NCBI RefSeq assembly: GCF_003967515.1
Contig: NZ_BIFQ01000001.1
Coordinates: 5,518,001-5,582,000 of the forward strand
Reading direction: 5' to 3'
Length of the DNA stretch: 64,000 bases
Source: Dictyobacter aurantiacus
Lineage (GTDB): Bacteria > Chloroflexota > Ktedonobacteria > Ktedonobacterales > Ktedonobacteraceae
Shown: positions 1-7,654 of the stretch, one piece after another
Layout of the letters: every line of letters begins with the position of its first letter
How positions within the stretch are numbered: position 1 is the first letter of the stretch
Translations under genes and position numbers: made by a program
The notes under the pieces: generated by a model
Database searches by the model: none
The model's input: the letters and a program-made list of their open reading frames with translations, nothing else
What the model was told of the DNA's origin: nothing

Positions 1-1113
1 TTGTAGCAGCGTCATTACGATCAGGGCCAGCAGGGTGCTCAGCGCGCTGATCGTGTCTTGAAGCGCGGTAACCCTTCCCAACATGTCTTTTCTTGTTTGT
101 TCCATCATCAGGCTCAGCAGGGATACGAGCAGCCAGTTCTCACCGAGTCCGGCCAGAAACGCGGCCGGTATAGCCCAGACATAGCTGGTCATCAATGCAT
201 ACCAGAGCAGGCTGGCCCCTTTGAGGGAAAGGCCCATCAACAGCATGTTTTCCTGCCGCAGCTTCTTGCTCATGCGCAGTACGAGGAGCCCTCCCACAAG
301 GCCACCCGTGCCAGAGATGGTCCATAGCAGTCCCACCCCTGCTTTGGGAACCTTGAGCGAGGACTGTACAAAGAAGACATCTACCGCGTACCAGAGTGAA
401 CCGATGAGCGTGGTTACGCTGCTTACCACAAGTATGATGAGCAGCAAACGATCTCGTAGCGCGAAGCGCAAGCCGTCCGCGATATCGTGCTGGATGCGCC
501 GCCATGCAGGGCTGGGAGAGAGGGTGGGTAGTGATGTCCGCACGTGTTCTATATGTATGAACAGGAGCGTCACTGCTCCAATCCCAAAGCTGAGGGCGTC
601 GCAGAGCAATCCAGCCATTGGACCCGAGAAGAGGAGCAGGCCCGCGCCGAGTACGGGTCCCAGCAGCAAGGCGAGGGATTGGGTAGAGCGCACGAGCGCC
701 TGCGCCCGCAGCATCTCTCCTTCCTCAACGACGAGGTGCAGCGCCACATTTCTGGCCGGGCTGAAAAAGCTGCCGAGCGCGGCCACGGCGCAACTGACCA
801 GGTAGAGGTACCACGAGAGGATTGTCGGGGGGACGAGGAGCAGCGAGCCGATCAGCGCGCCGCGCAGCAGATCACAGATCATCATCAGGGAGCGCGGCCT
901 CCAGCGATCCGCGATCGCACCGGCGAATGGGCTGAGGCAGAGGGAGGGAAGCACCTCGGTCGCGGTAACCAGCGCGACATGGGAAGGATCGTTGCTCAGC
1001 AGTCCCACCCAGACTGGAATGGTAACTTCAATGATGGCGTCTCCCAACTGGGAGATGCTCTGTCCCAGCCAGAAAAGCAAAAAATTGCGAGTATATAACG
1101 GGGAAGCGGGCAT
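1..1113 (-). CDS. MFS transporter, C-terminus beyond left edge
   Basis: Drug/solute exporter of the major facilitator superfamily, in the inner membrane. Reading the minus strand from an ATG at 1113 gives an uninterrupted frame of about 371 codons that begins MPASPLYTRNFLLFWLGQSI and runs off the window. It has alternating hydrophobic helices and the family's loop 2-3 signature (AGAIADRWRPRS near residues 63-74). The start is set by an AGAAGGAG site 8 nt upstream; an ATG two codons earlier lies too close to that site. The ligand cannot be told from sequence; DHA3-type (EntS/macrolide) exporters are the closest match by pattern. The gene is transcribed alone, with about 540 bp to the divergent methyltransferase. 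Confidence 0.85.
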   Translation of the reverse strand, partial: MPASPLYTRNFLLFWLGQSISQLGDAIIEVTIPVWVGLLSNDPSHVALVTATEVLPSLCLSPFAGAIADRWRPRSLMMICDLLRGALIGSLLLVPPTILSWYLYLVSCAVAALGSFFSPARNVALHLVVEEGEMLRAQALVRSTQSLALLLGPVLGAGLLLFSGPMAGLLCDALSFGIGAVTLLFIHIEHVRTSLPTLSPSPAWRRIQHDIADGLRFALRDRLLLIILVVSSVTTLIGSLWYAVDVFFVQSSLKVPKAGVGLLWTISGTGGLVGGLLVLRMSKKLRQENMLLMGLSLKGASLLWYALMTSYVWAIPAAFLAGLGENWLLVSLLSLMMEQTRKDMLGRVTALQDTISALSTLLALIVMTLLQ

Positions 1114-1656
1114 GTTCATTTCTCCTTCTGTATGGAAGGTAAGTGTTATGATGTTAGTGAAGATGGGGATAGTGGTGTGGTGGCAAACTGCGAGGGAGAA
1201 AAGAGGTGATGTGTTGGCATCGGCGGGCGAAAAATAGCCAGCTTAGATTGCAACACGCATGACCCAACCTGCGTTGGGCCGATATTTCTCAGCGCGCATT
1301 TCTTGTCACCACCGCATAAGCATAGCGCTCCAGCTTATGCGGTGGCGTTGTGTGCGATGCGTTGCGATTTGGGGTGATGTGAAGGCCGCCGCTGAGCTAC
1401 TGTTGCTATGAACAACTCATGGCAGCGGATCGATGGCTGTTTCATACCAGATATGATATGCATCTTTCGCATCATAAGTCAAAGCGATTTATGATTTTTA
1501 TAGCTACGTCACTAAAAATTGCGTACTTTTTTCTACATCTCTACCATATAAATTTATTGTAGCAGTTATACCGCTTCTTGCAATCTATCCGTGTGGTATT
1601 CTTATAGTCTATATTCTCCAGCTAGAGGAGAGTTGCAGTAAAAGGAACGAGTGTTT
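1114..1656. other. Divergent intergenic region with a hairpin
   Basis: No gene seen. It separates two divergent genes and becomes AT-rich toward 1500-1620, as expected for promoters. It contains a 13-bp perfect inverted repeat at 1309-1321/1333-1345 (arm CCACCGCATAAGC, 11-nt loop) and a smaller one, CCCAAC-ctgc-GTTGGG, at 1263-1278. Confidence 0.5.
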
Positions 1657-2325
1657 ATGAATATGGAGAAGAATACGGGGCCAGCAGGTGAGGGCCCGGT
1701 TAATCCCGCGCTGCGCCGTCCGTTTGATGGGCATGAGAACTGGTTTGAGCAGGTTTATACGCACGCGAACGAGGACGTTAACAAGGTGCCGTGGGCGCGG
1801 CGCAGCAATACGCCGCTGCTGCTGTCATGGCTGGAGGGACAGCGCTTGCGGGGGAGCAGGACGCTGGTAGTGGGCTGCGGTCTGGGAGATGACGCCGAGG
1901 CGCTGGCCGAGCACGGTCTGGAGGTGACGGCCTTCGATGTCTCGCCGAGCGCCATTGCCTGGTGTCGCCAGCGCTTCCACTCGTCGACCGTTGATTACCA
2001 GGTGGCCGACCTGTTCCAGCTGCCCGCGGCCTTTGAGCGGGGCTTTGACCTGGTGTTTGAAGCCCTCACCATTCAGTCGATGCCGCCGAGCATGCACGCG
2101 GACGCCATGGCGGCCATCGCCGCTTGCGTCGCGCCCGGCGGCACGCTGCTGATCATCTGCTTTGGTCGCCAGCCCGACGAGCCGACCGATGGACCTCCAT
2201 GGCCCCTGACGCGCGAAGAGCTGGAGCGGTTTCGCCATCTCGGTCTGCAGGAGGTCCGCTTCGAGGAACACATGGAAGGAGGCGCCCGGCTCTTCCTCGC
2301 CGAATATAGCCGCGCCGCATTGTAG
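1657..2325 (+). CDS. Class I SAM-dependent methyltransferase
   Basis: Rossmann-fold methyltransferase of about 222 residues. Motif I is VVGCGLGDD (about residues 71-79) and the acidic loop after beta-2 is FDVSPSAI (about 94-101), which together bind S-adenosylmethionine. The N-terminus (WFEQVYTHANEDVNKVPWA) resembles the thiopurine-methyltransferase-like/tellurite-resistance group of small-molecule methyltransferases; the substrate is unknown. The weak site AAGGA at 1642-1646 serves either GTG 1651 or ATG 1657; ATG is chosen. Single gene; the next gene has its own operator-bearing promoter. Confidence 0.85.
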   Translation: MNMEKNTGPAGEGPVNPALRRPFDGHENWFEQVYTHANEDVNKVPWARRSNTPLLLSWLEGQRLRGSRTLVVGCGLGDDAEALAEHGLEVTAFDVSPSAIAWCRQRFHSSTVDYQVADLFQLPAAFERGFDLVFEALTIQSMPPSMHADAMAAIAACVAPGGTLLIICFGRQPDEPTDGPPWPLTREELERFRHLGLQEVRFEEHMEGGARLFLAEYSRAAL

Positions 2326-2420
2326 CTGCGGCTCTCACACGGTGTGAAAGGTGAGACCGTTCCGCTTGGAGCTGCCACGCCACCGTCGTAGAGAAGGATG
2401 CGCTCGGCAATCCCGCCCTC

Positions 2421-2470
2421 TTGACTTTTATAAAGATATATCTTAAATTAATAAAAGATATATCTTTATA
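2421..2470 (+). promoter_or_regulatory. Promoter with paired palindromic operator for the PadR fusion
   Basis: A perfect 16-bp inverted repeat (2429-2444 TATAAAGATATATCTT and 2455-2470 AAGATATATCTTTATA, 10-bp spacer). Each arm contains the self-palindrome AAGATATATCTT, so two identical sites lie 22 bp apart, two helical turns, on one DNA face. A -35-like TTGACT (2421-2426) lies next to the first site and any -10 must fall inside the repeat. PadR regulators commonly bind AT-rich palindromes over their own promoter, so autorepression by the downstream protein is the likely reading. Confidence 0.7.
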
Positions 2471-2491
2471 AAACGAAAAGGGAAGAGGGAT

Positions 2492-3856
2492 ATGCACGAT
2501 CACATTGAACACCATGAAGGATTTGAACGCGCCGGGCATGGGACGCATCAGGGACATGGGGGGCGAGGACGACATCACCATGAGGAACACAGGGAGGATG
2601 AGGGGCACGCCCGCGGTGGACATCATCACTATCACCATGGGCATGGCGATGAGGATGGACACAGGCATGGTGGTGGACGGCGGGTACGCGTCGAGCGGGG
2701 CATGCTGCGCTACCTGCTGCTCGACGCGCTGCGACATGGTCCCAAGCACGGGTATGAGATGATCAAGTGGCTGGAAGAGCAGACCCATGGCCGCTACGTG
2801 CCCAGTCCAGGGACGGTCTATCCAACCCTGCAGCTGCTGGAGGACCAGGGGCTGATCCTGGCCGAGCGCACCGGGGAGAGGAGCATCTATCGTCTGAGCG
2901 AGGCCGGCGAGAAAGAGTTGGAGACGCGGGCGGATTTTATTCAGGAGTTCTGGGAGCGCAACGGACAGCCCGTCCCGCCGCCCGCGCTGCAGCTTGAGTC
3001 TGAGTTTGTTTACGAAGATATGCAGGATCTGCAGCGCACCGTGGAAAGAGGGGTCAAGCTGGCGCAGGATCAGCAGAGCCTGCAGCTGCTGCGCCAGTCG
3101 CTTGAGCGCTGCAAGAACGAGATCCGTGGGCTGCTCACCGGCGGCACACTTCCCCAGTCGGGTCAGCCGGGAGGAAGGCCACAGCACGGCCCGAGCTCAA
3201 CAGGGCGGGAGCTTGAGCAGGCTATCGCGCAGTTGTTCGCCGCCGAGGACGATGTGCTGCGTCAGACCACGGAGCGCGCCAGGGAGCGAGGCATCCCCTC
3301 GATTCAGGTCTCACCGCTGCAAGGCAAGCTGCTGCAGGTGCTGGCGAAGGCGTGCCAGGCACGCAAGATCCTGGAGATCGGCGCGCTGGCCGGCTATAGC
3401 GGCATCTGGCTGGCGCGCTCGCTGCCCGCAGATGGGCGGCTGATCACGCTGGAGATTGATGAGATGCATGCCAGCGTGGTGCGCGAATCATTTCGCCTCG
3501 CGCAGGTCTATGATCGCGCCGAGGTACGCGTCGGGCCCGCGCTGGAGACGCTCCCCGGTCTTGAAGCGGAGGCGCCATTCGACCTTATCTTCATCGATGC
3601 CGACAAAGAGCCCTATCCACAGTATCTGGCCTGGGCCATCCGGCTGGCGCGTCCCGGTAGCATCATCGTCGCCGACAACTGCGTGCTGGGTGGAGACGGC
3701 CTGGGTAGTGTGCAGGAGTCACCCAGCCAGTTCCTCACCGGCGCGCGCAGCTACAACCAGCGCGCCAGCAGCGATCCCGCCCTGTGCTCGATCGCCCTCC
3801 CCATCAGCAGCGGCATGACCGTCTCCGTCGTCATGGACCGCACTCAGGAATCGTAG
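2492..3856 (+). CDS. His-rich PadR regulator fused to O-methyltransferase
   Basis: A three-part 454-residue protein. Residues 1-62 hold 20 histidines plus many Gly, Asp and Glu, a likely metal-binding tail. Residues 68-150 are a PadR winged helix (MLRYLLLDALRHGPKHGYEM, then SPGTVYPTLQLLEDQGLI) followed by helices to about 215. Residues 240-452 are a catechol-type O-methyltransferase: SAM loop EIGALAGYSG (295-304), metal and catalytic acids in FIDADKE (367-373) and ADN (394-396). These domains are normally separate proteins. AAGAGGGAT precedes the ATG, and a palindromic operator lies just upstream. The stop codon TAG is formed by the edge of a REP repeat. A metal- or phenol-sensing regulator with its own modifying enzyme is an inference. 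Confidence 0.85.
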   Translation: MHDHIEHHEGFERAGHGTHQGHGGRGRHHHEEHREDEGHARGGHHHYHHGHGDEDGHRHGGGRRVRVERGMLRYLLLDALRHGPKHGYEMIKWLEEQTHGRYVPSPGTVYPTLQLLEDQGLILAERTGERSIYRLSEAGEKELETRADFIQEFWERNGQPVPPPALQLESEFVYEDMQDLQRTVERGVKLAQDQQSLQLLRQSLERCKNEIRGLLTGGTLPQSGQPGGRPQHGPSSTGRELEQAIAQLFAAEDDVLRQTTERARERGIPSIQVSPLQGKLLQVLAKACQARKILEIGALAGYSGIWLARSLPADGRLITLEIDEMHASVVRESFRLAQVYDRAEVRVGPALETLPGLEAEAPFDLIFIDADKEPYPQYLAWAIRLARPGSIIVADNCVLGGDGLGSVQESPSQFLTGARSYNQRASSDPALCSIALPISSGMTVSVVMDRTQES

Positions 3857-3896
3857 GTTTGACCCTCGCGGTCGATTTCCGTACCCGCACGATCAC
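3853..3896. repeat. REP-like repeat, half copy
   Basis: CGTAGGTTTGACCCTCGCGG and following bases match the dispersed family CGTAGGTTCGACCCTTGCGG seen at 15300, 54271 and 55886. The leading GTAGG gives the TAG stop of the PadR fusion gene. Confidence 0.6.
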
Positions 3897-3944
3897 GTTG
3901 CTTTGAAACGTGGCCGTGCCGGTATGGATGAAAGGAAAAATTGT

Positions 3945-4250
3945 ATGTGGCCAGTTCCATATATAGGAATGCAGATCGTTCACGATCAAGAGATCAAGGA
4001 AGCGCTGGATCGCTCCCGTTTTTCAGAAGCAGCGGCGGTGCGCAATCCGCAGCTGTTGACAACCATGCGTGCGTGGTTAGCTCGCTTCGCCGACCTGGCG
4101 GCCTGGAGATCACGTCCGACTTCCTTCTTTAAGACAGGGAGAGATATGGTTGCGGGTAAGGCAGCGAGGAGCGTGTCGCTCTCGCTGCACGTCAATTTCA
4201 GGTTGAATATACATGTTTCATCCGCGGATGCGGAATATGTCGGGGAGTAG
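3945..4250 (+). CDS. Hypothetical small protein
   Basis: 101 residues, not recognised. ATG 3945 is 9-10 nt after GAAAGGA, a better site than upstream starts in the same frame. The middle part (VHDQEIKEALDRSRFSEAAA) is charged and predicted helical, a pattern reminiscent of short helical proteins common in actinobacteria and Ktedonobacteria; the C-terminus has no clear features. The frame could be fortuitous, since it is short and unsupported by a domain. Confidence 0.35.
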   Translation: MWPVPYIGMQIVHDQEIKEALDRSRFSEAAAVRNPQLLTTMRAWLARFADLAAWRSRPTSFFKTGRDMVAGKAARSVSLSLHVNFRLNIHVSSADAEYVGE

Positions 4251-4347
4251 CCTGTCTACTCCATGTTCCACGCTCTCCAGTAGCATCTTTCTGTGCTCCA
4301 GGCATGAAGGATGCGCGTATTTCCACATTGTTGATGTTTCCCTGTAC

Positions 4348-5190
4348 TCATCCCTTGCTTCCCACGCCGAGCAACATTTCTGCCGGAGCCACAAAGCCTT
4401 GTGGCCCCTCAAACTGGCTCAAGGCCTGTCTCACTTCCTCCAGCAGGTGCTGCTGCTCTTGCTGGTTGAGCTGCTCCATCACGCCAGCAGTCAACCTGTT
4501 TCCTGTTGATTGCAGAAACGCATCGAGCGAAGAGTACTGGGACTGAAAGGGAAGCGCATAGGTGGCCACGTCGCTAAATCCGGCCTCCGCGAGGTCCCGC
4601 TCAAAGATGCCTGGATCTGAGAGCGCGAATGGATCAGGGCGAGAAGAGGCTTCTCCTCGCGCATAGGTTGATCCGATGGCAAGCGGCACAGAAAAGAGCG
4701 GATTTTTTTCGGGGGCCGACCAGACCAGCGCCGCGAGTTTTCCGCCCGGCTTGAGGACTCTGTGTATCTCTCTGAGCGCCTGCTGGCGATGCGGCATGAG
4801 CATCAGAGCGAGGCGGGAGATGACCGCGTCGAAGCTATTGTCTTGCAGGTCGAGCTGCTGCGCATCCATGACGCGCGTGGTAATGGTGGTTAGTCCTTCG
4901 CGCTTCACAACCTGGGCGGCTATGTTGAGCATTTCCGAGGAGATATCGGTTGCCAGGACGGAGCCGTTCGGTCCTACGCTTTGGGCCGCCAGGATGCTCT
5001 GATCTCCCGTGCCTGCCCCGATGTCAAGGACGTGCTGCCCCGGCCTCAGTTCCGCGGTTTCTAGCATGCGTCGGGTCGCTACCGCGAAATTATGCTGCCG
5101 TCGTTCGGCATCCTGTTGCCAGTGCCTGGCCGCTTCAGATGAGCTCCAGGGGGTAGGCTGTGACATGTGTTCTTTGTTTTCTTCTGGCAT
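4348..5190 (-). CDS. UbiE/arsenite-type class I methyltransferase
   Basis: 280-residue SAM-dependent methyltransferase. Motif I VLDIGAGTGDQ (about 54-64), the acidic TDIS (81-84), motif II SFDAVISRLALMLMPHRQQ and post-motif LKPGGKLA (147-154) are in the usual order for Methyltransf_11/25 enzymes that act on quinones, lipids or small metabolites. The start MPEENK is chosen because AGAAAGGA lies 9 nt upstream; the frame is open 13 codons further. Convergent with the small gene before it and on the same strand as the sigma factor 100 bp upstream, so co-transcription is possible. Confidence 0.88.
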   Translation of the reverse strand: MPEENKEHMSQPTPWSSSEAARHWQQDAERRQHNFAVATRRMLETAELRPGQHVLDIGAGTGDQSILAAQSVGPNGSVLATDISSEMLNIAAQVVKREGLTTITTRVMDAQQLDLQDNSFDAVISRLALMLMPHRQQALREIHRVLKPGGKLAALVWSAPEKNPLFSVPLAIGSTYARGEASSRPDPFALSDPGIFERDLAEAGFSDVATYALPFQSQYSSLDAFLQSTGNRLTAGVMEQLNQQEQQHLLEEVRQALSQFEGPQGFVAPAEMLLGVGSKG

Positions 5191-5293
5191 GTTTTTCTTT
5201 TCCTTTCTCATCTTGTCAGTTCTTTTCATTGGTCACGGTTGGATGAAATGACCTTTTCTCGCTGGTGAATGCGCCTCCAGGGTGTGGATGCAT

Positions 5294-6478
5294 CTAAGGG
5301 TTTCCAAGCATGGTAGAGAAACGCCGCACACAGAGGTCGCAGATGAGTGTACCGGGTGAAGGTGTATTGTTCTCCGCAATACCAACCTCTGCCGGAAAGA
5401 AGCGGACCACCTGGGACCCACCGCGCCCGCAGAAGGAGCAGCGCTGATCGACAGCAGGAGGGACAAGTGCGGTGCGTGCCTGTAGAAGACTAACGCCCAG
5501 CGAGCGCAGCAGGCCGGCGCCGATCCCCTCGCCTTCATTCAACAAGCCAAGCAAAAGATGCATCGGGCGGATGCTCTGCTCTCCCTGGCTCTTCATCTCT
5601 TCTGCCGCCAGGAAGATCACCTGTTTGGCACGGGGCGTGAGCAGATTGAGCGCAGCGGATGAGACGTTCGCCAGTGGTGGAGAGCCCTGGCCCGCCTGGC
5701 CTTGATGCGCCTGCTGGTCGAAGATAAACACAATGCCAGCATGAATACGCTCAGGTGTAATCCCTGCTGGAGTGAGAAACGACGTCAGACTCTCCTCGCT
5801 CGCCAACCCCCACAACAAGTGTTCAGTGCCGATCCACCAGTGTGAAAGCGTGAGCATCTCCTCGCGGGCCAGATCGAGTACCCGGCGACTCTCTGGCGCC
5901 ATGAGTTTGGTAAAGGAGTCGAATGGTGATTCCTGTTTTTGCATATAGTATCTGTTCCTTTCCATTGTCTCCACCTGTGCTGCTCGCCTCAGAGCACGCA
6001 ATTGCAGCACGCGAATATGACCCGCGCTTGTCCCTAAAGCCCTGGCAATCTCAGCGGCACTATATCCCTGGAGGTAGCGCAGGGTCAAAATGGTGCGATC
6101 TCGTTCTGGCAAGAGGCTAAGAAGGCGTTGCACGCGCAACTCGACCTGCTGGCTAGTTGATGTTGTATCATCGTGGAAGTGCAAATGCTCCTCCAGGCCA
6201 TTCAGCGAGTACATCTCGTACTGACTCTGCCCCTGCCAGTAATCGACGATAGTGGTACGAGCCGTCGCGTAGAGCCAGCCACGTACACTTTCTGAACTCT
6301 GATCCTCCCTGAGCCAGCGCAGCGCCTTGAGAAAGACCATGCTGGTCAGGTCCTCGGCCACAGTGGGATCACCTACCTTGTGGAAGATAGCGCGTTGGAG
6401 ATCAGGGGCATACGCACGGTACATCTCCGCCAGCCAGTGTAAGCGATCCTGTCGGTGCTTGTGATTGGAAAACTGCAT
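5294..6478 (-). CDS. ECF sigma factor fused to Clp-N repeats and ClpX-type zinc finger
   Basis: 394 residues. Residues 14-85 are sigma region 2 (AEDLTSMVFLKALRW, WLYATARTTIVDYW) and 115-165 are region 4 (LPERDRTILTLRYLQGYSAA, EIARALGTSAGHIRVLQLRA). From 186 to 250 and 276 to 340 come two Clp-N-like repeats (APESRRVLDLAREE, GTEHLLWGL; TPRAKQVIFLAAEE, RPMHLLLGLL). The end is a four-Cys zinc knuckle, C347-SF-C350 and C380-DL-C383, laid out like the ClpX zinc-binding domain (CSFCG...ICDLCV). Clp-N and ClpX-ZBD normally recruit substrates or adaptors to Clp ATPases, so the fusion suggests a sigma factor controlled by, or docked to, the Clp proteolysis system. No anti-sigma gene is adjacent. Confidence 0.88.
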   Translation of the reverse strand: MQFSNHKHRQDRLHWLAEMYRAYAPDLQRAIFHKVGDPTVAEDLTSMVFLKALRWLREDQSSESVRGWLYATARTTIVDYWQGQSQYEMYSLNGLEEHLHFHDDTTSTSQQVELRVQRLLSLLPERDRTILTLRYLQGYSAAEIARALGTSAGHIRVLQLRALRRAAQVETMERNRYYMQKQESPFDSFTKLMAPESRRVLDLAREEMLTLSHWWIGTEHLLWGLASEESLTSFLTPAGITPERIHAGIVFIFDQQAHQGQAGQGSPPLANVSSAALNLLTPRAKQVIFLAAEEMKSQGEQSIRPMHLLLGLLNEGEGIGAGLLRSLGVSLLQARTALVPPAVDQRCSFCGRGGSQVVRFFPAEVGIAENNTPSPGTLICDLCVRRFSTMLGNP

Positions 6479-6710
6479 AGCGAATGCTCTGGATCCTTTC
6501 TGAGACTACCAGGTTTTTCACAGTAGTATACAGGTAGGCGTTACAACCAGAGACGAGTTTGATCACCTCTGGCTGGAGAGGGAAATTGCAAATCCTACTC
6601 TCAATTTTGATGGGATAAAATTATGGGTATAGAGAGAGCTTTGTTGATGCCAGTCAATCAAGGGATTGACTGGTTCAACAGCACGTTTGTATGGAAAGGA
6701 AACTCGTTTC

Positions 6711-7169
6711 ATGACCGAACAATCAGAGCGGCAGGCACAGCTGGCCGGTGTACTTTCAACGCTCTCACTGCCTGCTGGCATTCAACTGCGTTGCTGGACT
6801 GACGCGGATATGCCGGCTGTGCAGCGACTCGTTGATCAGCAGGGGTGGCCAACCCATCATACAGCGGAAGAGGTGCTCGGTGGGTGGCGTCATGCCTGGC
6901 CCGGCCTTGTCGCCACCCACGATGAGCGAGTGGTGGGATATGTGCAGGCGTTAACGGATGGGCACATCACCATGCACATCACGGATCTGCTGGTTGACCC
7001 TACCTACCGGGGACAGGGGATCGGCCGCCTGCTGCTGCAGGTCTGCCACCTCCTCTATCCACGGGTCCAGATCAACCTGGTCGCGGAAAAAGAGGCGATC
7101 CCCTTCTACAAGGCGGTCGGCTACCAATACGTGGGCGAGAGCTACGGTTTCCATAAACGCTTCTGGTGA
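6711..7169 (+). CDS. GNAT family N-acetyltransferase
   Basis: 152 residues with one GNAT fold. Acetyl-CoA pyrophosphate loop RGQGIGRLLL (100-109) follows the beta-4 strand ITDLLVDPTYR; the C-terminal AIPFYKAVGYQYVGES is the usual motif B end. Start MTEQSE follows GGAAAGGA by about 11 nt. The acceptor is unknown. It is divergent from the sigma-factor gene with 232 bp between them, so the two may share a regulatory region. Confidence 0.87.
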   Translation: MTEQSERQAQLAGVLSTLSLPAGIQLRCWTDADMPAVQRLVDQQGWPTHHTAEEVLGGWRHAWPGLVATHDERVVGYVQALTDGHITMHITDLLVDPTYRGQGIGRLLLQVCHLLYPRVQINLVAEKEAIPFYKAVGYQYVGESYGFHKRFW

Positions 7170-7413
7170 AGACAGGAATGATACTTTAGCCAATTGAATG
7201 CGTATGAAGTTAGTGCTCAAGTTGGGCATCCAGGAAGCTGGCGATCCTTTTTACCGCCTCTGATCGGAGAGGGAAATCGATGCCGGCGGCCTGAAACAGG
7301 TCCGCTGAAAATTCGCTTTGCGTCTACCATAGCTCAGGAGGGCCGGGATCGTCAAGGGGTGCGGGCCGCCTTTGTGATTGGCAGATGCGCAACAAGAGAA
7401 GAGATAACGTAGA

Positions 7414-7545
7414 TTCGGGCCTTGCGCCCGATTTAACTTACCCCATGTGAACGTGTCCATTAAACACGCAATGCCCGAAAATGTTATCGATCGTTTTGAA
7501 CGGGCGTTGTGGTGCGTGGAGGGGAAATCGGGCGCAAGGCCCGAA
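7414..7545. repeat. Long-range REP inverted repeat
   Basis: Two perfect 21-bp arms, 7414-7434 (starting TTCGGGCCTTGCG) and 7525-7545, separated by 90 bp. Outer flanks continue into CCTACGATGGGCGTGG. Same family as the copies at 54271-55948, with CCC in place of GAC inside the arm, so both arms have changed together. No gene is seen in 7170-7654. Confidence 0.7.
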
Positions 7546-7574
7546 CCTACGATGGGCGTGGTTGTGCGTGGAGG

Positions 7575-7611
7575 GAGGGCCTGCCGCGCGATTGCCGCGC
7601 GGCAGGCCCTC
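7575..7611. terminator. Strong hairpin downstream of the amylase
   Basis: 16-bp perfect GC-rich stem (GAGGGCCTGCCGCGCG, 5-nt loop ATTGC) with CTTT following on the plus strand. It lies 44 bp beyond the stop of the minus-strand amylase gene. A T-run is missing on the minus side, so it may act as a transcript-end stabiliser rather than a classic terminator. Confidence 0.5.
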
Positions 7612-7654
7612 TTTGGTTATCTTCTCTATATATGTATAAAGAAGGGGGGACGGG

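Noticed and set aside
7194..7412. 72-codon plus-strand frame after the GNAT gene
   Set aside because: No ribosome site, no recognisable composition, and its end lies at a REP arm.
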